DNA of 11,245 bases. Origin: Phycisphaerales bacterium (lineage in GTDB: Bacteria > Planctomycetota > Phycisphaerae > Tepidisphaerales > Tepidisphaeraceae). A model generated the notes under the pieces. The model did no database searches, had not been told where the DNA came from, and saw only the letters and a list, made by a program, of their open reading frames with translations. Below, piece by piece: positions 6,241 to 11,245 of this stretch. Each line of letters begins with the position of its first letter. The stretch's first letter is position 1. Position numbers and translations under genes: made by a program. The stretch spans positions 1 to 11,245 of the forward strand of contig JAQGHH010000585.1 in assembly GCA_028288945.1 (NCBI GenBank), in the 5' to 3' direction.

Positions 6241-6322
6241 GCAGTGGCATTCGACTAAAGCCCGGTTACAGTCTTCTCCCGTACGTGTCCGATAATACCC
6301 GATGTGGCATGGAGGCCACTGC
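6241..6322. repeat. Repeated GTGGCAT / inverted GCAGTGGC pair around the fliM promoter
   Basis: GTGGCAT occurs at 6244-6250 and again at 6304-6310. GCAGTGGC (6241-6248) is the exact reverse complement of GCCACTGC (6315-6322). The two arms bracket the GATAAT -10 at 6291. Within the expected RNA, GTGGC (6304-6308) can pair with GCCAC (6315-6319), with most of the GGAGG binding site in the loop. An operator or an RNA switch are possible; chance is not excluded. Confidence 0.35.
6291..6296 (+). promoter_or_regulatory. Candidate -10 (GATAAT) for fliM
   Basis: GATAAT would start RNA at about 6303, leaving a leader of about 21 bases with GGAGG at 6311-6315, eight bases before the ATG at 6324. The nearest -35-like hexamer (GTTACA, 6265-6270) is 20 bases away, which is too far for a standard sigma-70 site. 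No sigma-28 or sigma-54 element typical of flagellar genes is seen. Confidence 0.45.
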
Positions 6323-6323
6323 C

Positions 6324-7373
6324 ATGACTGACGTACTGGACCAATCCGAAGTAGACGCTCTCCTCGCCGCAGTGGATGCCGGGCAGGTGCAGCAGGACGC
6401 CCCGCCCAAGATCTTCGGCGGCAAGTCTCCCGGGCAGGTGGACGTTCAGGTCTACGATTTCAAACGCCCCGAGCGCGTCAGCAAAGACCAGATGCGCGCA
6501 CTCGAGGCCCTGCACGAAGGCTTCGGCCGCAACCTCGGGGCGGCCCTTTCGGGGTACCTGCGGACAATCATCGAAGTCAGCGTCGCCCACATCGAACAGC
6601 TTACTTACAGCGAATTCATTCACTCGCTTCCCAACCCGACCTGCTTTAACCTGCTCAAGGCCGAGCAGCTTGACGGGCAGTTATGCCTTGAGATCAGCCC
6701 GCTCATCATTTACCCGATCATCGACCGCCTACTGGGCGGCAGCAACGCCGACCTGTTCATTCCGCAGCGCCCGCTCACGCAAATCGAGCAGCGTCTCGTC
6801 CAGCGCATCACCGACCGCGCCACCCATCACCTTTCGGAAGCCTGGAGCAACCTCACACCGGTGACCTTTAGCGTGCAGGATTTCGAGAGCAATCCGCAGC
6901 TCGTGCAGATCGTCCCGCCCAACGAAACGGTGGTGGTCGTTGGCTTTGAGCTTAAGATGGGCAATCGTGCCGGGACGATGAGCCTGTGCATCCCGTACAA
7001 CGTGATCGAGCCGATCATGGGCGTGCTGGCGGCCCAAAACTGGTTCAGCTATCAGCGCAAAGGCGGCCAGGAAGATCACCTCCGCAAGCTCAAGCACACC
7101 GTCAGTCACGCCCCGCTTGAGGTACGGGCGTTCCTCGCCCAGACGACCATCAAGCTCAGTGACCTGCTCGCCCTGCAAATCGGCGACGTCATCACCACCG
7201 AAAAAGACTGCGCGAAGGATGTTCTGGTTCAGATCGAAGGGAAGCACAAGTTCCTGGGACAGATCGGCGAATTCCGGGGCAGCCGGGCCATACGGATCAC
7301 GCGCCAGTGCCAGCAAGCCGAGGCCCGGGTGGAAAAGGCCGGCCATTCCGCACACGGGGGGGAAGCCCGATGA
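6324..7373 (+). CDS. fliM: Flagellar motor switch protein FliM
   Basis: FliM forms the C-ring of the flagellar motor with FliG and FliN and reverses rotation when it binds phospho-CheY. The 349-residue protein begins MTDVLDQSEVDALL, the conserved CheY-binding N-terminal peptide, followed by a flexible linker. The middle domain (about 47-245) contains GYLRTIIEVSVAHIEQLTYSEF (78-99), DRLLGGSNAD (134-143), LTQIEQRL (151-158), ESNPQLVQIVPPNETVVVVGFEL (188-210) and LCIPYNVIEPI (221-231). The C-terminal SpoA/FliN-like domain spans about 262-327 (APLEVRAFLAQTTIKLSDLLAL). The ATG at 6324 is preferred over in-frame starts at 6285 and 6309 because it gives the normal N-terminus and has GGAGG eight bases upstream. 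No other flagellar gene lies in the window, so fliM is not in a flagellar cluster here. The stop overlaps the next start by four bases. Confidence 0.97.
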   Translation: MTDVLDQSEVDALLAAVDAGQVQQDAPPKIFGGKSPGQVDVQVYDFKRPERVSKDQMRALEALHEGFGRNLGAALSGYLRTIIEVSVAHIEQLTYSEFIHSLPNPTCFNLLKAEQLDGQLCLEISPLIIYPIIDRLLGGSNADLFIPQRPLTQIEQRLVQRITDRATHHLSEAWSNLTPVTFSVQDFESNPQLVQIVPPNETVVVVGFELKMGNRAGTMSLCIPYNVIEPIMGVLAAQNWFSYQRKGGQEDHLRKLKHTVSHAPLEVRAFLAQTTIKLSDLLALQIGDVITTEKDCAKDVLVQIEGKHKFLGQIGEFRGSRAIRITRQCQQAEARVEKAGHSAHGGEAR

Positions 7374-8152
7374 CCCGCGCCGCGGCCGCACCCGCCAATG
7401 GCGGGGAATCGATCCTTCTCACCCCTCCGGGATATCTTCAGCGGGCCACGCTGCCGCTTCCAAGCCTCGTGTTGCTGCTGCCGATGGTGGTGATGTATGA
7501 GGTTGGCACCCGCTACCTGACCACCGCCGCCCGGCATGGCCACGATCAGCAGATCATCGCCTTCAGCAAACTCCAGGAGTTCTTCCACCTCTTCGGCGCC
7601 ACAGGCCGCCACCTTCCCGCGCTGGCGGTCGTGGTCATTCTGCTCGCCTGGCACATCGCCCGAAACGACACATGGCGGGTGGAAATGGCGACCGTCGTCG
7701 GCATGTTCGCCGAGAGCATCATGCTCAGCCTGCCGGTCCTGCTGCTTGGCTTTCTGATCAATCGCTACCTGTCCGTGGCTGCAGTTTGCCCATCTTCCGC
7801 CTCGGCAATTGTATCCGGTGCGGACGGCATAAGAGACAGGCTCATCATGGACTTAGGCGCGGGCGTCTACGAGGAGTTCGTCTTCCGCCTCGTGCTTTTC
7901 ACGCTTTTCAGCCTGATCTTTAAAGACCTGTTGAAACTTCAAAGCGGGCTCGTCTATCTACTAATGGTGGTAATTTCGGGGCTCTTGTTTTCCGCATACC
8001 ATTACTGGAATCCGGCCGAACAATTGGTATGGCGAATTTTTGCGTTTCGCGCGGCGGCAGGCATCTATTTCGGAGTCATTTTCCTTTTCCGAGGATTCGG
8101 CGTAACTGCTTCCAGCCACGCGTTTTATGATATTATCGTAACATTATTATAA
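7370..8152 (+). CDS. CPBP-family intramembrane metalloprotease (CAAX protease / Abi type)
   Basis: The 260-residue, multi-pass membrane protein has hydrophobic stretches at about 30-46, 83-96, 107-130, 163-184, 194-212 and 228-241. The three CPBP motifs are all present: E168-E169-F-V-F-R173, F207-S-A-Y-H211 and H250-A-F-Y-D254. They supply the glutamates and histidines of the glutamate-type intramembrane protease site related to eukaryotic CAAX prenyl endopeptidase Rce1. Bacterial members act in membrane protein processing or peptide maturation; the substrate here is unknown. The ATG overlaps the fliM stop (ATGA), with a G-rich stretch just upstream, so translation is probably coupled to fliM. 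A flagellar link is not otherwise indicated. The second half (from about 7780) is visibly less GC-rich at third codon positions than the first half. Start and family are well supported. Confidence 0.9.
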   Translation: MTRAAAAPANGGESILLTPPGYLQRATLPLPSLVLLLPMVVMYEVGTRYLTTAARHGHDQQIIAFSKLQEFFHLFGATGRHLPALAVVVILLAWHIARNDTWRVEMATVVGMFAESIMLSLPVLLLGFLINRYLSVAAVCPSSASAIVSGADGIRDRLIMDLGAGVYEEFVFRLVLFTLFSLIFKDLLKLQSGLVYLLMVVISGLLFSAYHYWNPAEQLVWRIFAFRAAAGIYFGVIFLFRGFGVTASSHAFYDIIVTLL

Positions 8153-8162
8153 ATTGGAAGAG

Positions 8163-8182
8163 TTGCCGTCAGGCAAGAATTT
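8163..8182 (+). terminator. Weak terminator-like hairpin after the CPBP gene
   Basis: TTGCC (8163-8167) pairs with GGCAA (8172-8176) across a four-base loop, followed by GAATTTT. The stem is only five base pairs and the T-run short, so termination may be partial. It lies 10 bases after the stop codon. Confidence 0.35.
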
Positions 8183-8207
8183 TCGTGCAGTTCGGGTCGA
8201 ACATCCC

Positions 8208-8213
8208 TACAAT
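8208..8213 (+). promoter_or_regulatory. Candidate -10 (TACAAT) upstream of the DUF2617-like gene
   Basis: TACAAT is the same hexamer as at 363 and 4368. From here the leader of the gene at 8410 would be nearly 190 bases, unusually long for this window, and no good -35 is seen. A closer promoter is possible (AT-rich TATTAA near 8334-8339). Confidence 0.3.
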
Positions 8214-8343
8214 GCCCCTCCTTAACCGCTCCCCAGCGTGGCGGACGCGGAACAGCGGTAGGTAGCCGATAATGGATGATCGGCTCGCTCGCATATTCGT
8301 TTTTCCCAGTGAGCGCGCCTGCCTGCTGTGGCGTATTAATTCA

Positions 8344-8397
8344 GGGGTTTCCACCCCGGTCTTTAGCCGAAGAGTCGTCGAACTCTTCTAGAAAGAG
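8344..8397 (+). other. Two to three small hairpins in the leader of the DUF2617-like gene
   Basis: GGGGT (8344-8348) pairs with ACCCC (8353-8357). GAAGAGT (8369-8375) pairs perfectly with ACTCTTC (8382-8388). The right arm of the second hairpin (CTCTT, 8383-8387) can instead pair with AAGAG (8393-8397), so the two structures exclude each other. They end about a dozen bases before the ATG, which has only a weak GGA as ribosome binding site. Regulatory meaning is uncertain. Confidence 0.35.
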
Positions 8398-8409
8398 CAC
8401 GGACGCCAT

Positions 8410-8964
8410 ATGCCCAACCGAACCAAACAACGTCGCTCCGGCGGGTTGACTCTGCTTCTTTACCAACGCGCCCTGCATCCCGAACTTTTCAAGATCCTCG
8501 CCACCGAGCAGGTCAGCCGTCGCGCCTACGACGCCGACATCTGGCTCGTCGAAGGCGGCCACGTTGTCACCTTCACGGCCGGCAAGAACGCCCTGACGGA
8601 AGTGATTGCCACCAATCACGATCCGATCATCGAGCGCAACCTGCTGCAGTCGATCCCGTGTCGTGGCGAAAAGTACCACGAGGCGATGGTCGGCCCGAAC
8701 ATCAAGTACATGATCAGCACGCAGGAAGAGCAGCTCACCCAGACGCTCTACGACGCGACCCGACACGAGATCTCGACCTACGCCGCCAAGCGCGAGCTCA
8801 TGACCGCCGAGAGCCCCGCCATCGGCGACACCGCCGGCTTCCTCAGCGTCCTCGACATCGAACGCCGCAGCCATGAGTTGCTCGTCCAGAGCTTCCACCT
8901 CTTCGACGAAACCCAAATGGTCATCAAGACCCAAGCGATCATCGAAGTAGTTAAGGGCGCTTAA
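8410..8964 (+). CDS. DUF2617-like protein of unknown function
   Basis: The 184-residue protein starts with ATG at 8410 and has only a weak binding site (GGA, 8401-8403). It has a basic N-terminus (MPNRTKQRR), then LYQRALHPELF (17-27), 'HVVTFTAGKNALTEV' (51-65) and a C-terminal segment ending 'HLFDETQMVIKTQAIIEV' (163-180). From memory, the L-x-R-x-LHPELF and TEV features and the C-terminal 'VxKTQ' fit DUF2617, a family of small proteins in planctomycetes and actinobacteria with no known activity; I could not check this by search. No signal peptide or membrane segment is seen, so it is probably a soluble cytoplasmic protein with alternating strands and a helical middle. It has its own leader and a strong terminator, so it is a single-gene unit. 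The gene itself is certain; the family name is tentative. Confidence 0.85.
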   Translation: MPNRTKQRRSGGLTLLLYQRALHPELFKILATEQVSRRAYDADIWLVEGGHVVTFTAGKNALTEVIATNHDPIIERNLLQSIPCRGEKYHEAMVGPNIKYMISTQEEQLTQTLYDATRHEISTYAAKRELMTAESPAIGDTAGFLSVLDIERRSHELLVQSFHLFDETQMVIKTQAIIEVVKGA

Positions 8965-8996
8965 GCGATAGCGACCCCAGCAATCGAAACTGAATG

Positions 8997-9024
8997 GGCC
9001 CGAGGAGCGATCCTCGGGCCTTTT
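8997..9024 (+). terminator. Strong Rho-independent terminator after the DUF2617-like gene
   Basis: A 10-bp perfect stem, GGCCCGAGGA (8997-9006) with TCCTCGGGCC (9011-9020), is closed by the stable GNRA tetraloop GCGA and followed by TTTTGCATTT. It lies 32 bases after the stop. Confidence 0.95.
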
Positions 9025-9030
9025 GCATTT

Positions 9031-9514
9031 GGGCGACGTACTCAACGCAATTTGGTTCCCATCTCCAAAAGTGGAAGGCCTCCCCCACTCCCCTTATTAC
9101 GGTACATGCCTCAATTTTGGCGGCAGGCATTCCACTTGATCTTGTGTTGCAACTCCAGCGAGCGGACGGGGGTGGAGGCTCAGGAGCACCTGCTCGACGG
9201 CGGGTACCTGGACTTAAAGGAGTCCAACGACGATGACCCGGTGACCGAAAACCGACAACCTCCCGTAACCGCGACGTGCCGACCGGTGACGCGTCCGGCG
9301 GAAACCGATTTATTCACAGGCTCAAAGCCGAACCTAAATGGCTTTGCCTTGTCTTCTTCGCGTCCGTCTTCGCGCCCTTCGCGGCTTCGCGTTTCTCCGC
9401 ACCGCAGTTCTTCTCAAGCGGTGGAAGAGGTCGATGCGCTCGGACTTTCTTCGATCCGGGTACGGATCGAACGTCACGGAGTACCACGACTGTGGCAGGA
9501 TGCCCAAGCCACTC
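9031..9514. other. Gene-poor region between convergent units
   Basis: This stretch of about 480 bases between two facing terminators has no convincing gene on either strand. Open frames through it have mixed composition, no ribosome binding site at a usable start, and no recognisable domain. It contains the CTTCGCG cluster at 9356-9391 and a very faint transposase-like reading near 9181-9219 (EHLLDGGYLDLK), too short to call. It may hold decayed sequence. Confidence 0.5.
9356..9391. repeat. Cluster of four CTTCGCG repeats
   Basis: CTTCGCG occurs at 9356, 9368, 9377 and 9385, separated by 12, 9 and 8 bases. On the other strand the cluster reads as CGCGAAG units. Imperfect arrays of this kind (GCGAAG/GCAAAG words) are seen between genes in many unrelated bacterial genomes; I know of no agreed function. 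Confidence 0.55.
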
Positions 9515-9559
9515 CATAAAAATGCGGTGAGCGCCGCTCTCGGTAACGGCGCCCACCGC
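9515..9559 (-). terminator. Rho-independent terminator of the minus-strand sedolisin gene
   Basis: A long hairpin is formed by GCGGTG (9524-9529) plus GCGCCG (9531-9536) pairing with CGGCGC (9547-9552) plus CACCGC (9554-9559), with one A/C mismatch and a 10-base loop. Read on the minus strand it is followed by ATTTTTATG, so it acts on minus-strand RNA. It lies about 90 bases after the sedolisin stop at 9648. Confidence 0.85.
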
Positions 9560-9647
9560 TGGGGAGGGAAGGGAGATTGTGGACCGCACGGCTTGCAAAC
9601 CCGTGCAACAACGATGTCCTATCCTATTGTTCGCTGTGGAGCGCGGT

Positions 9648-11245
9648 TTATTCCCGCCATTCGTGGGGGGAATCAATTTCACCCGACATGCCGGCCGCGG
9701 CTGCTTTCGATTTGGCTCGCCTGGCGGCGGAGCGGTCGGAGTACCACCGGCCAACCAGCACCGCGTCGATCGCCAGCACCACGCCCGTGATCGTCCACGC
9801 GCGGGAAAAATGTCCGTCCGTGTCGGCGGCGCCGATCAACGGGATCGACGCCGATTCGTCCGCGAACGCCTTGATCGCGCCGGAGAACGTCGCGATCGGG
9901 TCGAAGTTCGCGAAGTGGTAGAACACGTTCGCCGGCTCGGCAGCCGCGATGATCGGTCCCGCAGCCCTGGCCACCGCGCCGGCAATCGCCGCGGCGGGGG
10001 CTGTCGGCGTGCCTTCGACATTCCCGCCCGGCGCGATTGCTCGCGCAATCGTCTCGGCCGCGGAAATCGCGCCGGTCGGGCGTGCCACACGAAACGCCGG
10101 CGGGCCGGAGCTGACCCAGGAAGCCAGGCTGGCGTCCACTGCCGCCGCCGTGTTCATCGCGCCTACCGAAAGTGCCGTGCCTGCGCTTGCGACGCGAACT
10201 GAAGCGATGTCGGGTACCACCTCGACGGTCTTTTGGATTTCGAACGTCGTCGCAGCGCGCACGGCAATCTCACTGAAGACCGACGGCACGTTCGTCGCCG
10301 AAGCGGCGACTGGTTCGTTCACTGCCCTCGCCGCTCTGGCTGCCGCCCGGCTAGCCGACTTATTACCGGTGGCGGCCAGGGCGCCGGTGGCCGTGCCGGA
10401 CCCGGTTCCCGCGAGCACATTGACGAGCGCACTGGCTTGGGGCGTTCCCAAGCCAGTGACGCCATCGTATCCCGCTCCGGCCGCCATGAACCACGAGCTC
10501 GCGCCGCTATTCACGTCATGGTAACTGGTGGTGTACGTCCCGTTGCTGTTGTTCATGCTGTACAGCATCGGGAGCGTTTGGCTGGAGCCGTCGAGTGGGC
10601 CAAGTTTATTGAGGGCGCGGCCTTGATCGGCTATCGCCACGAGGGCGGCCCACTGCGGCGCGCCGGCGCTGGTGCCGCCTATCACTGACCAGCCGCTCTG
10701 TCCCTGGTATGGGACGGAGTCGTAAACGGCAAATCCTGTATTCGGGTTTGCGTTGTATGAAACGTCCGGCGTCGTGCGGCCGCCCGTGCTCTGGGCGTTG
10801 GATTGATAGCTGGGCTGGGGTTCGACCCGGCTGACGCCTCCGCCGCTCCCGCCCCAGCCGGTTTCGGAGCCGTAGGCGCCGGAGGAATTGGCCAGCGTAA
10901 GCGACGTGCCGCCGACGGAAAGCACGTTGGGCGAGCTGGCCGGCCACTGCGGCCCCCACCATGATCCGCTGTCGCCCGATGCCGCGACAAATGTTACGCC
11001 GGTATGCCCGGCGGGCGTGGTGAAGAGCGAGTCGTAGGCGGTCTGGCCATAGAACTCGCTGCCGCCCCAGCTCATGGAAACCGTGGAGACGCCCGGCGCA
11101 TTGCGGGCGTAATCGACCGCGGTCAGCAGATCGCCCAGCGATTGGGAGTTGGCCGAGACGAGCAGTATATTCGCCTGCGGTGCGATGGCGTGCGCCCATT
11201 CCACGTCGAGCGCGATTTCGCCCGCCCATCCCGCGTCCGTCGCGA
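9648..11245 (-). CDS. Sedolisin-type (S53) serine-carboxyl peptidase with Ala-rich C-terminal extension and membrane anchor (N-terminus outside window)
   Basis: The frame enters at the right edge and ends with TAA at 9648-9650, giving about 530 visible residues. The N-terminus, with any signal peptide and pro-domain, is missing. The S53 catalytic set is visible: GEIALDVEWAHA has Glu (codon 11217-11219) and Asp four residues later (11205-11207); ASGDSGS holds the oxyanion Asp (10971-10973); GGTSAGAPQWA holds the nucleophile Ser (10668-10670). YDGVTGLGTP follows near the end of the domain, as in the calcium site. Sedolisins are secreted, usually acid-active endopeptidases. After the peptidase domain (to about 10410) comes a region of about 200 residues rich in Ala, with no recognised domain. 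It ends in one hydrophobic helix (about 9750-9800, WTITGVVLAIDAVLVG), then a basic tail (RSAARRAKSK). This suggests a surface protease held in the membrane by its C-terminus. There is no PEP-CTERM motif. The gene is convergent with its left neighbour. Confidence 0.92.
   Translation of the reverse strand, partial: ATDAGWAGEIALDVEWAHAIAPQANILLVSANSQSLGDLLTAVDYARNAPGVSTVSMSWGGSEFYGQTAYDSLFTTPAGHTGVTFVAASGDSGSWWGPQWPASSPNVLSVGGTSLTLANSSGAYGSETGWGGSGGGVSRVEPQPSYQSNAQSTGGRTTPDVSYNANPNTGFAVYDSVPYQGQSGWSVIGGTSAGAPQWAALVAIADQGRALNKLGPLDGSSQTLPMLYSMNNSNGTYTTSYHDVNSGASSWFMAAGAGYDGVTGLGTPQASALVNVLAGTGSGTATGALAATGNKSASRAAARAARAVNEPVAASATNVPSVFSEIAVRAATTFEIQKTVEVVPDIASVRVASAGTALSVGAMNTAAAVDASLASWVSSGPPAFRVARPTGAISAAETIARAIAPGGNVEGTPTAPAAAIAGAVARAAGPIIAAAEPANVFYHFANFDPIATFSGAIKAFADESASIPLIGAADTDGHFSRAWTITGVVLAIDAVLVGRWYSDRSAARRAKSKAAAAGMSGEIDSPHEWRE

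Noticed and set aside
9181..9219. EHLLDGGYLDLK reading that faintly recalls transposase text
   Set aside because: Only about a dozen residues, no flanking match, no inverted repeats. Too little to call a transposase remnant.
9217..9244. AAGGAG followed by an ATG and three-codon reading frame (M-T-R-stop)
   Set aside because: No gene follows that a leader peptide could control; likely chance.
9052..9519. 155-residue plus-strand open frame after the DUF2617 terminator
   Set aside because: Low-complexity Ser/Arg/Pro composition, includes the CTTCGCG repeats, and no Shine-Dalgarno or domain.
9949..10524. 191-residue plus-strand open frame inside the sedolisin gene
   Set aside because: It is the mirror of an Ala-rich coding strand in GC-rich DNA, with low complexity and no start signal. 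The opposite strand has clear S53 motifs and continues into this region.
1..11245. Search for CRISPR arrays, tRNA or rRNA genes, toxin-antitoxin pairs, phage or insertion sequence ends
   Set aside because: No regularly spaced direct repeats, cloverleaf sequences, paired small ORFs with such features, or inverted-repeat-bounded transposase were seen by eye.

Overview
The window reads as GC-rich bacterial chromosome from the Planctomycetota, possibly Phycisphaerae-like. That placement is an inference. It rests on high GC with GC-rich third codon positions, a Gly/Pro-rich FtsH-like tail, several genes with no Shine-Dalgarno sequence, a motility gene (fliM), and a large Ala-rich membrane-anchored sedolisin. 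There are no rRNA or tRNA genes, no CRISPR array, and no intact insertion sequence or phage module. Most of the window is ordinary core genome.

Left part (1-4346, + strand): the 3' end of a probable ftsH with a strong terminator; a short 7-bp tandem repeat; a GNAT acetyltransferase with its own promoter, ribosome binding site and terminator; a gap of about 450 bp that may hold a small membrane protein gene on the minus strand; folP (dihydropteroate synthase, TTG start); cdaA (diadenylate cyclase); and a ybbR/cdaR-type gene encoding the membrane partner of CdaA. The order ftsH..folP..cdaA-cdaR looks like a join of the proteobacterial ftsH-folP-glmM and the Firmicute cdaA-cdaR-glmM arrangements, with glmM absent. 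The CdaA active site carries D-L-G where the family normally has D-G-A.

Middle part (4365-8152, + strand): proA (proline biosynthesis) has an extended -10 placed so that its transcript should be leaderless. A Uma2/DUF820-type protein follows, whose nuclease 'PD' motif is replaced by A-S. Then come fliM (flagellar switch) and a CPBP-family membrane protease that overlaps fliM by four bases (ATGA). Clear -10 hexamers lie just before proA, the Uma2-like gene and fliM, so these are probably separate transcription units apart from the fliM-CPBP pair.

Right part (8153-11245): a 257-bp leader region with small hairpins; a DUF2617-like gene of unknown function with a textbook terminator; a gene-poor stretch of about 480 bp with a CTTCGCG repeat cluster; and, on the minus strand, a large sedolisin (S53) serine-carboxyl peptidase. 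The peptidase gene runs off the right edge and has its own terminator. Its Glu-Asp-Ser catalytic set is visible, and the protein ends in an Ala-rich extension and a C-terminal membrane anchor.

I see no clear multi-gene novel system. The points most worth following are the variant CdaA active site beside its partner gene, the leaderless proA promoter, the degenerate Uma2, and the anchored sedolisin.
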